From: Hydractinia symbiolongicarpus
Taxonomy: Eukaryota > Cnidaria > Hydrozoa > Anthoathecata > Hydractiniidae
Length of the DNA stretch: 60,000 bases
NCBI RefSeq assembly: GCF_029227915.1
Contig: NC_079880.1
Coordinates: 14,776,001 to 14,836,000 of the forward strand
Direction of reading: 5' to 3'
A program made the translations under genes and the position numbers. Shown piece by piece: positions 11,301-19,897 of this stretch. Within the stretch, counting starts at the first letter, position 1; each line of letters begins with the position of its first letter. The notes below the pieces were generated by a model. The model was not told the DNA's origin. It did no database searches and saw only the letters and a list, made by a program, of their open reading frames with translations.

Positions 11301-14300
11301 TTCCCATTGCATTTTGGCTTTTATGATGACGTTATATCGTATTTTTAGCAACCTTATTCTCAGTATCTTTTTAAGTATGGTACTGGGAGATGAATAAAAA
11401 TTTATTTTCTATGCCAAAGTGGAACAGATACATAAAGCCTTAAAAATAAAGTTGTCATTGCTTCAGAGACTCTGTAAACAGAAGACTTTCTTCTAACTCT
11501 TACTCTGTCTTTTTTTTATTTTAGGTAGTTATACTGGAGATAGAAGAAGGTGAGAGAATTATATTACATTTTAGCTCAATATTCATTCTTTTTTAGAAAC
11601 ACAACTGTGCAGTACTGTTAGTTTTTTTGAACTATTAAACTCTTAGCATGTTCGTTTCACCTTTGTAGAGCGAATAATAACAATGAAATTTCTAACTGAT
11701 GAGTGTACAGTTGAAATTAAACTAGCTTAAATCTCTCGATAATTTATTACCCAATGTCTGCTTAGCTACCGTAACTTGATGACCAACTTCGTTTCCAGAG
11801 CTTTTTCTCTACTAAGACACGAAACAGAAGCACTGATTGAAAGGATAGTGATTTTGAGGTTATCTCGTTATATAGATACGTCTCTTTTACTGCCATCACG
11901 TCATGACGTTACGATGAAAAAAGGGGATCCCAATAAAATGTTTGAAATGGCGGACGAGCTAGGACGGTATGAATGTCTTTAATTTTCATTAAGAAATTTT
12001 ATCTTAATGTTTGATAAGCGTGTAATCAGATTAGAGGGAGCAAAACGGATAAACAAACAATAACATTCTACATGAAGTGTTAGCCGTATTATCAGTTACA
12101 AACAAATACGATGGAGTGCTGTGAAGCTGGTAATAACGCTCCATCGGCCGATAAAAGTTGCACATGGTTATTTGATAGAAAAAACGCCAAAGTAAAGTAA
12201 GCAAATAAGTTTCGTCAACCGGCATTTTGTTTTTTAGAGGAAAATTCGGAAAAATATACAAAGCTGTGGAAAAATCAACCGGAGATATATACGCTGCCAA
12301 GTATATTAAAGTTACATCCAAACTGCGTGAGGATGTGTTGAATACTGTGGAGATCATGAAAAAACTTCATCAAGTTCGATTAATGAATGTCATTGATGTT
12401 TACGATTTGGGCGCGCAAATTATCATAATTCAAGAATAGTACGTACCGGTTCTTATTACCTTGTTAAGTCATATCCTTTACTTGCCATCTCACAACCGTT
12501 CTGCAAACTAACTGAGACAAATTAAGTCTAACTATGTACGCAAATAAATATTTTAGCAATTTGTCTGCGATTCCCCGCAGAGTAAATCAAATAATGTGAA
12601 TTTTTAATTAAATAAAATAAACTAATTGAATGAAATAAAGTGTTGCCAGTCCGCATTTTAGTAACCACATTAATTTTTAACCCGTCTGACAAGAATAATG
12701 TTATATCAAACAGCTCATCGGCTGAAACATACTTGCTCATTATACAACGCTAGAAGGTTTTTAAGAAATTACGCCGTGTTTTTATGAAGGCGGATTTTCA
12801 TAATTCCAAAATAAATTCGCGGTTACCCCGCTATGTGTTTTAAGAAAGTTGTACAGAGTGTCGAGACGCGTAGCAGAAGCTAATTACTTTAATCACATCA
12901 AAAATGCAGAAATCTCTGAGGACGTGGGTGAAAGCAGAGTAGCTAAACACATAACGACAAGTAAACTACTGTAAAAAAAGAAAAATGGATATAAAAATAA
13001 ATAAATGAATAAATGAAAATAAAATGTTTCAGATAACATTTCGAATTTATTTTCAGTGTGAGCGGTGGAATGCTATTTGAACGGATTATTGCAAAGCAAT
13101 CACTCACGGAAGCGGATTGTGTTGGTTACATGAAACAGATACTGCAAGGGCTTTGTCACATGCACTCAAAAAATATCTGCCATCTTGAATTAAAGGTGAG
13201 GTTTTTCATTTTAAAAGGGTTTACTAAGCAAATACGACAGTTGTTGGATCCTAGACAGCTAACCAACTGTTAACCCTCATCCCCACTAGGCGTAATACTT
13301 CGTGCGGAAAGAAAAGAAGATTTCCGGCGCTTTCGAGCTTAAAAATTATTCTGCTAGGAATATTTTACCTAGTGAAGATGCACCTTTAATCAAAACTCTT
13401 TTCTATTTATAATTATCAAACTGATAATTTAATATATTTTAATTTTTTGCTTTCATAAAAATACATAAAAACAAATCTTTCTCGAATAGGAAATTCCTTT
13501 TCTCAGCCAACATTTTCGTTGTTTCCAGCATCCATTTGAAAGGAACCTTTTTAGAAGGTGTGGCCATAAAGCCATTCAAAAGATCAAACGCTTTTGCTTT
13601 TCCTTTTACTTCATCTTACACTTTTTTATTATAAACAATTACAAATTTGAATAATCGGCTAAAAAATTACCAAAATTACGAAATACTTAGAAAATAAACA
13701 ATTGCATGTATAAACTTAACCAGGTAAACGATTACTAACAATTTTTGGGGCGTTTTTTCTTAATTATATAGTTAAACAATGTTTAGGGCAAATTGTAAAA
13801 AATCAAGTGTATACGGTGACATTGTATGAAATCTTTAATTCTGATTTATTTATTTATTTATCATCTTTTACAGCCTGAAAATATAGTTTGTGTAAACAGT
13901 GAAACTATGGATATAAAACTAATCGACTTTGGTCTTGCGAAACAACTTGAAAACAAAAAAGATATCAAGGTCACGGCCGGGTCACCGGAATTTGTTGGTC
14001 AGTATGTTATTAATCACAAATTATTTGCAATCTATTGTTGTTCAAAAAAACTGACTCAGCACTTTTTTTTCAGCTCCTGAAATCTTAAGTTTTGACCCAG
14101 TCTCCTTGGCTAGTGACATGTGGTAAGTGTTTTATGATTTTTAACAGTTCACTGCGCCATATTTGCTCGGTGGGTCTCTTTACTGTTGATTGCAATCGAG
14201 CTCACATTCAACTTGGCGAGAGGGGGTGACTCATTTAATACATTTAAAGAGGAACCCCTTCAATGCACCTTGCACTCAAATAAGCACCCTTTCTTGATAA

Positions 14301-16025
14301 TTAAAATTCCAGTACTTTTAATTATACACAACTCTTTTCCAGGCCTTTTTAGGTTTATTACATGAGGCCTAAAGAGTCCTAGGTTCGAGTTTGAATTAGC
14401 AGGACATATATTTTTAAATTCATACTGTTTGAGTTTTCTATAACATGCTATTTACCTTTTTAGGAGTGTTGGTGTCTTGGCTTATGTGATGTAAGAAAAA
14501 CTTGTATTTCCATCTATGAGTTAAATAATAATTGTTACCACGATAAGTTTTGAAAATGATTACATAAGAAACGTGGTAAACAGAGCACACATACAGCGCA
14601 GTGTCGCCATTTTTAATGAAAAAAAATCATCTGAACTGTAGGAAGCATAAAGAAGCAGGCATAACATCGACAGTAGAAATTAAGACTTGGGGTTAAGTCT
14701 TGGATCAAGGTGGGGATTAAGGATTGGTAGAGAGCTGTATGTTTTTAATTGTTAGCTCCGTGTAAGTCGAGTCATTCTCGTCCCCTGAGCTCTTCGAGAT
14801 AGTTGCCTGAAATAGTTCTGGGGACGCGATTGAAGTTGAGTTTAGATAAGACATATCTTTAATCTAGAACTGTACAGAGGGGTATATCTATGTTTTTTTA
14901 ATCCAGTGCTGTACAGAGTTGGTCCTTATTTTAGGTTGAGTGGTATATCTCCTTTTATCGGTGAAGACGACAACGATACTTTGTTGAATGTATCATGTGG
15001 AGAATATGAGTTCCCAGGTGACACGTTTGAACACATTTCGAACGATGCGAAACAGTTCATAGATTCTCTGTTGGTTAGTAACCCGAAGTAAGTGGAAAGG
15101 GAAGTTATTAATACCTTCATAAATTTAATGGCACTGTAGGATTCAAATGCCAGTCGCAAACATTAATTTGGAGACGAAATTTGTTAAAGAAGTGATAATT
15201 TGGGCTACTCAGTTTAATTTTTTTTTATATATTCCCTTTACTTCTTTGTTATGATTCTTTAGGGGCGTATCTGGGGTATTATATTTTTGTTGATTTCTTA
15301 GAAAACGTGCCAATGTAGTAGCATGCCTGACTCACACGTGGATGAAGGTAAGTGATACTGTCATGGATGTTTGCTACTTTAAGACGTGTAACCAATCTGT
15401 GCTAGCCGTAAACAATAATTCGTTTGCATAATTTTTTAGGCCAACCCTCAGTCGAAGAATATTAAAATAGATCTTGAGAATATGAAAACATTTTTGGAGA
15501 AAAGAAAAGACAAGGTTGGATGTCTTTCAACCGTTCAGTGTTTTTGTTATTTTATTTGTTATTTTATTGTATACAGTAGAAATTTGATAATTTAACATCC
15601 TTTTCCAGCCAAACGTAAGTGCAGTTCGAGCAATTCGACGCTTCAGCTCCTTCGGAGTCGGTCACGGCACCTTGAACTCTCGAACAAATCCCATGATGAA
15701 AACTGGTTCATCAAGATTACTCGCTGTCCCAAATGCATTGCAGGCAACAGCAATAAGCGAGGAGAATGAAGAAAATGAGGAAGACCAAGTAAACAATAAC
15801 ATTTCAAACGGACCAATGGTAAAGATAACACGTGATAGCATTGATTCGATAGCCTCGACCAATCGCAGTAGAGCTAACAGTTCTGATCGTTCGGTTGATA
15901 TACCGGAAGATACAACGACACCAGACGGTCTTAGACAATACCTGCAAAGGATGATATCCGAGGGCCACCTACCTGGAAGCAACGGACCGCCAAATATGAA
16001 CGAGCATAGTGATGATGAAAGATAA
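5310..16025 (+). CDS. MLCK-like protein kinase with N-terminal coiled coil (13 proposed coding exons)
   Basis: Proposed exons: 5310-5355, 10249-11156, 11525-11549, 11801-11966, 12238-12438, 13057-13195, 13874-13997, 14074-14122, 14464-14490, 14935-15087, 15302-15347, 15440-15514, 15609-16025. All junctions are GT..AG and the frame is continuous, giving about 791 aa. Order: basic N-terminus, coiled coil (about 145-290), kinase domain (about 378-628), calmodulin-binding-like segment (about 654-669), acidic Ser-rich tail. The kinase is closest by eye to myosin light chain kinase: GSPEFVAPEI, DMWSVGVLAYVMLSG, and AVRAIRRFSS after the domain. Lys403 (AAK) and Asp513 (DFG) are present, but the catalytic-loop Asp is Glu493 (HLELKPEN), so phosphotransfer may be weak or absent. 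Vertebrate MLCKs carry Ig/FN3 domains rather than a coiled coil. The first exon is the least certain part; exons 5-13 are very well supported. Confidence 0.82.
5746..5826. repeat. foldback MITE-like element, AACCTCGTTCCC family
   Basis: An 81-bp unit with 16-bp inverted ends: ACTCAACCTCGTTCCC at 5746-5761 and its reverse complement with one mismatch at 5811-5826. The same end sequence recurs at 11.29, 14.77, 17.96, 18.49, 20.56 and 54.01 kb, which marks a dispersed non-autonomous family. Confidence 0.7.
7263..7305 (+). CDS. alternative first-exon candidate for the kinase gene
   Basis: ATG in good context opens MSESELMGNVMFFL and ends at a GTAAGTC donor. It leaves phase 1, so it would also splice in frame to 10249. 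It may be an alternative promoter product or chance. Confidence 0.25.
8188..8197 (+). CDS. minimal alternative first-exon candidate (MFK) for the kinase gene
   Basis: ATGTTTAAAG followed by the donor GTGAGTG gives three codons plus one base, again phase 1 and compatible with the exon at 10249. It is very short, so chance is likely. Confidence 0.2.
8648..8711. repeat. decayed foldback-family copy
   Basis: TCAACCTATGTCCCAGGGCT at the left and ACCCTGGAGACAAGAA at the right form diverged inverted ends around a T-rich centre. Weaker than the 5746 and 17958 copies. Confidence 0.5.
10249..11156 (+). CDS. kinase gene exon 2: basic region and coiled coil
   Basis: A 908-base exon between a TTTTTTTAG acceptor and the donor GAG|GTATGT. 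It encodes a charged, low-complexity N-terminal part (with RRRR and a CVFCKQ motif) and then a long heptad-like run rich in Glu, Lys and Leu, for example QKQLKEMEEEFEREKKENEA, ending with IWKSILG and an acidic tail. A coiled coil of about 140 residues suggests dimerisation or attachment to a filament, scaffold or membrane partner. No other domain is recognised. A coiled coil before an MLCK-type kinase is not the usual vertebrate arrangement. Confidence 0.8.
11525..11549 (+). CDS. kinase gene 25-base microexon
   Basis: Bounded by TTTTATTTTAG and GTGAGA. It encodes VVILEIEE and shifts the phase from 0 to 1, so both neighbours need it to stay in frame. Its acidic sequence continues the acidic end of the previous exon. 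Confidence 0.65.
11801..11966 (+). CDS. kinase gene exon 4: linker and start of kinase domain
   Basis: The exon ends at GGACG|GTATGA, splitting the Arg codon of ELGRGKFG, the glycine-rich loop of the kinase. Its start is ambiguous. The acceptor CCAG|AG|CT is usable only at the second AG (11800); the first AG leads to an early stop. A second acceptor, ATATAG at 11875, is also in frame and would shorten the product by 25 residues. The linker encodes FEMADELG just before the domain. Confidence 0.65.
12238..15514 (+). CDS. kinase gene exons 5-12: MLCK-type kinase domain
   Basis: Eight exons (12238-12438, 13057-13195, 13874-13997, 14074-14122, 14464-14490, 14935-15087, 15302-15347, 15440-15514) join in frame. 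In order they give GKFGKIYKAVEK, AAKYIK (ATP-binding Lys), a helix-C Glu in TVEIMKKLH, HLELKPENI (catalytic loop with Glu for Asp), LIDFGLAKQL, GSPEFVAPEIL, DMWSVGVLAYVMLSGISPF, and the C-lobe NVSCGEYEFPG and THTWMKANP. The spacing matches MLCK/DAPK-type kinases without gaps. Exon 9 is only 27 bases. The one clear oddity is GAA (Glu) at the proton-acceptor position; other core residues are intact, so this looks like substitution in a maintained gene, not decay. Confidence 0.92.
14771..14836. repeat. decayed foldback-family copy in kinase intron 9
   Basis: TCATTCTCGTCCCC at the left and GGGGACGCGATTGA at the right form inverted ends with a few mismatches, matching the AACCTCGTTCCC family ends. 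Confidence 0.5.
15609..16025 (+). CDS. kinase gene last exon: calmodulin-binding-like segment and Ser/Asp-rich tail
   Basis: After FLEKRKDK in the previous exon, this exon begins PNVSAVRAIRRFSSFG, which aligns by eye with the MLCK calmodulin-binding/autoinhibitory region (AVRAIGRLSS in smooth-muscle MLCK). The rest is a low-complexity tail rich in Ser, Asn and Glu, ending NEHSDDER and TAA at 16023-16025. Inference: Ca2+/calmodulin binding regulates the protein as in MLCK. Confidence 0.85.
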   Translation, partial: PNVSAVRAIRRFSSFGVGHGTLNSRTNPMMKTGSSRLLAVPNALQATAISEENEENEEDQVNNNISNGPMVKITRDSIDSIASTNRSRANSSDRSVDIPEDTTTPDGLRQYLQRMISEGHLPGSNGPPNMNEHSDDER

Positions 16026-16169
16026 GGTTACCATGGAAACTTATATGGTTTTTTTCTACACAAATTTTATTTATATGCCATATTTATAACCTGTTTAAAC
16101 AATATCTTTTCGCATACGTAGTATTTTTAATTACGTCATGATTGTCTGTTAACTGTTTTGTACAAGTTT

Positions 16170-16175
16170 AATAAA
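16170..16175 (+). terminator. polyadenylation signal of the kinase gene
   Basis: AATAAA lies 145 bases after the stop codon and is followed by a T/G-rich stretch, as expected for cleavage and polyadenylation. Confidence 0.65.
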
Positions 16176-16960
16176 AAAATTGTAAATAGCATTTTGTTTT
16201 TATGTTCGCGCGAAGAATGTTCTTTCTCCAACCTATCCCAGCCACTTAAAGCAGGACAGTGGCAATTTTAAGCAAAGTGGTCAAAAGTCAAACTTATAAT
16301 TTAGGACACTATAACGACTTGTTAGCGATAAGTCCATTAAGAAGTTATATCTTCCCGCTGCTGATTTTTAGTCCTTCTCCGATCTTCTAAAAATTACGTA
16401 ACTCCCATTTTGTTCTGTTCTTTATCCTCTTATGACATACTATACAATGTACAATTTTGCGACAATAACGGGATCTAATTGCGGAATATTTTCAAAACAA
16501 ATCTGCTATGTAACAAAAAAGATGCGACTTCTGCACATTCCTTTAAACCAACAACCCCACCCCCATAGCTCAAATTCACATAAAAAAAGGTCAAGGTAAA
16601 AAAGGAGAAAGAAAAATAGAAACCAAACACCATTTGTTTTTTTAGACGGTACATGGTTAATAAGAGCATATAAAAATTTCAAACTTGATTGGACGTCAGT
16701 AAGTTTCGATTGAATTATAACAGTTAAATCTATCTATATATGTATCTGTCTGTCTGTGGCAATTATATTTACTCCAATGTTTTTTAAATCGTCCATGAAA
16801 CATCCCCGTACAAAAATGTTTCGTATTTTATAAATGCCTAGTTTACGTTTTTAATTGGCTAGAACAAATCATGTGATAAAACAAAATGATTTCATTAGTT
16901 GGGAATTCTATTGTATGCTAATTTAATTTGTACCGTGATGAGAGTATTGTTATATATACA

Positions 16961-17533
16961 ACCAACCTTACACACCACTACAACCAACCAACACACCACT
17001 AAGACCAACCAACACACCACTACAACCAACCTTACACACACTACTACAACCTACCAACACACCACTACAACCAACCAACACACCACTACAACCAACCCAC
17101 ACACCACTACAACCACTCAACACACCACTACAACCAACCTTACACACACTACTACAACCTACCAACACACCACTACAACCAACCAACACACCACTACAAC
17201 CAATCAACACACCACTACAACCAACAAACACACCACTACAACCAACAAACACACCACTACAACCAACCTTACACACACTACTACAACCTACCAACACACC
17301 ACTACAACCAATCAACACACCACTACAACCAATCAACACACCACTACAACCAACAAACACACCACTACAACCAATCAACACACCACTACAACCAATCAAC
17401 ACACCACTACGACCAACCTTACACACCCCTACAACCAACCCACACACCACTACAACCAACCAACAAACCACTACAACCAACCCAAACACCACTACAACCA
17501 ACCAACAAACCACTACGACCAACCTTACACACA
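16961..17533. repeat. 21-bp minisatellite (about 27 units)
   Basis: Tandem units of the form AACACACCACTACAACCAAT plus one base, with a higher-order variant unit containing CTTACACACACTACTACAAC that recurs every few units. Because the period is a multiple of three, both strands stay open (HTTTTNQ repeats on +, VGCSGVL repeats on -). The flanks give no start, splice or domain evidence for a protein. Confidence 0.93.
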
Positions 17534-17957
17534 CCAAAGGAATCTACTTGTAACAGCCTACTTTCAAAACAAAAATTGTTTCTGTATCAGATGTCTCGTT
17601 GATAGACAAATTAAAACTATCATCGTCGGAATTCTATCAAAGCATACAACGCATATGTTAAATTGAATCATAGAATTCACTCTCTCTCCAATTTGCTGTT
17701 TTGATTCAAGCACCATTTACAATAATATGCTTTTCATCGGTAATTGAATATTTACTTTGTATATATACCCTCCATGATATACCTTAGCTATACTTCAGTC
17801 TTGTTATACATATTGCGAAGACATATGGGAGAAATGTTTTCCATTACGTATGCAATGCACGCAGAAACACACAAAATGAATTCATTGACAAAAAAATTAA
17901 ATTTCTTTGCCTTATTTTCGTAGATTTCGTAGCTTTTGAATAGAATTAGTCAATTAC

Positions 17958-18024
17958 TTAACCTTATCCCAGGGCTCTTCTACGCCTATTATAGGCGTAG
18001 AAGAGCCCTCTGGAGACGAGGTTA
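17958..18024. mobile_element. foldback element with 8-bp flanking duplication
   Basis: Two perfect 18-bp arms (GGGCTCTTCTACGCCTAT and its complement) are separated by one T, inside outer ends AACCTTATCCCA and CTGGAGACGAGGTT. TCAATTAC occurs on both sides (17950-17957 and 18025-18032), consistent with a target-site duplication of the length made by hAT or P-type transposases. It belongs to the AACCTCGTTCCC family and encodes nothing. Confidence 0.75.
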
Positions 18025-19183
18025 TCAATTACCTTTTCTCCTTGACTCAAGTATTTATTCTCTGTACTTTATTATATTTGGCCACCAAAAATACAGCCTA
18101 GGGGCGACACGTCACGTTGTGTCAATCATGGTTAATATGAGAAAGAATCATACAGAGAATGGATTTTTAGCTATTGGATTGCATACAATGGTAAATCATT
18201 TCAACTTGCTCCACCTCCTTCTTACAACCTTATTGTATATAGTTCATATAGGTCAATAAATTTTGACTTCGCAACTGCTTATAATTTTTTAATGCGGACA
18301 GAAAAAAATATTAACATGAGCAGAATTTAATCACGCCTTAATATTTCTTGTTAGTGTAAACTGTAATCGTGGAATTCGTTTTGCATCCAATGGGAGAAAC
18401 ACCAACTTCAATCACAGGACCTATTGTCTCTTTTTGCATATCGGACGGCGAGATCTATCAATAAGCACAGCACCGATGAGAATCAGAAACTCCTAGGAAC
18501 GAGGTTGTAGGAAACCTGAATTAGGTTCAGAAATTGTATTACATGTTAATTCTCTCTCTATTTGATTTTAAATCTTTTTTCTTCATTCAATTCGCCGCTC
18601 GCTGTTCCCTGAACACATTTATTTTCCTATCAACTTTCTTCTAACTCATATTAACTCAATTATCCGTATTCAATTTTCTACTTTTTGGGCATCTTTTCTC
18701 GTTTACCGCCTATTGTAATTTAACCAGCTGGGGAGAATATCTTAATGACTACATAATTGAATTTATCGTCAATGACGTACACATAAAAAAGTAGAACGGC
18801 CTGGAAAGTAATGCTTATCGCTTCAGAAAATTTGCAAAAGAAATTCGACGTCGCGATACGAAAATTAGCGGTAGATGTTAAGTTACTAGGAAACCGCCGG
18901 CGCAAAAGCCTTGGTATTTTGCGTTGATTTATTGACTTAAAACTTCAATGGCAATAACAAACAAATACACAGATTCGAAAAAATATTTTTTATTAAATTT
19001 ATGACATCACAAAGAATTAATGAGTTTTTCTTTGTTCGTGTTATATCCTGGATAGAAATTAATTTTTTTTATGAAGAGGCTTAAGGGCAAGGCAACGTTT
19101 GAGAAGAGAGCCAACAAAAGAGCAGTTAAGTTCAGGTTGCTGAAGAATTACTGTTTATAAATTGAGATTGGTTTTATTTTGAA

Positions 19184-19897
19184 ATGACACGTGCACTGTT
19201 GCTGCTTTTCTTAGCAGGTATGTTCTCTACAGCAAACTTCGCCCTTCACTCTCTTGAACTTATAAACCTTGCATTATCTACATCTACCTTATGGGGGAAA
19301 AAGAAGGGAACAATTAATAACCAGTTACTTTATGCCGGGTTTTTCTCAATAATGTACTTTGTACAGAGCTGTAGGCAAAAGTGGTTTCATAAACAGGCTT
19401 CGGAACATGTTATGCCATTGAATAAATATCATTTGTTTGTAAAATTTAATCTGATTTCTTCTTTTTTTGATATATCAATTGCAACCATTAAGATATGTTG
19501 TTGTAATATGTACTTACTATGGTCCTAATTCGGAAACATGAAATGCGATATATGAAGGACGGGAGAAACCGAGGATTTATCCACGGGTACTGACGAGTAT
19601 AGATTATATTTGTTGCTCTACCTACTCTGTGACTTATCCACACACCAGTCAATGATGCTCTAAATTTATTTACTTCAATCACTCGTTATGTTATGAAACT
19701 CCACAAGTGGCCTGATGCTACCGCTAAACTTGGCGTCACAACGTTAAGTCTATAGCTATTTCATCGCAAACACAATGTTTTCTTCTATTTAGTTTTGACG
19801 TGCCAAGCTGTCGTTCTGCGAAATCGGCCGTCACATCATAAGAAGTTGACAAAGCGAGAACTGGTGCAAACCTTTGGTGTAGCAGAACACGAAAATG
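19184..19897 (+). CDS. ADAMTS-like exons 1-2: signal peptide and start of propeptide
   Basis: ATG at 19184 (context GAAATGA) begins MTRALLLLFLA, a clear signal-peptide core, then the donor G|GTATGT at 19218. Exon 2 (19793-19897) follows TTCTATTTAG and adds VLTCQAVVLRNRP and a basic stretch ending AEHEN, leaving phase 1 at GTAAGC. Joining to exon 3 (VPDYELTT) keeps the frame. The 8.3-kb intron that follows holds the LINE and SINE insertions. Confidence 0.75.

Larger units (their letters stand above)
16176..19183. other. intergenic DNA between the kinase and ADAMTS-like genes
   Basis: No gene recognised. It contains the 21-bp minisatellite (16961-17533), a near-perfect hairpin element (17958-18024), a partial foldback end near 18492-18512 (GGAACGAGGTTG), and AT-rich DNA that presumably includes the ADAMTS-like promoter. 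Confidence 0.6.

Noticed and set aside
16961-17533. CRISPR-like array
   Set aside because: Units are contiguous tandem repeats without unique spacers, in an intron-bearing animal genome.
16899-17666. 255-codon Thr-rich frame (mucin-like) and its 189-codon minus-strand counterpart
   Set aside because: Both come from the 21-bp tandem repeat, whose period is a multiple of three. There is no signal peptide, splice site or non-repeat domain.
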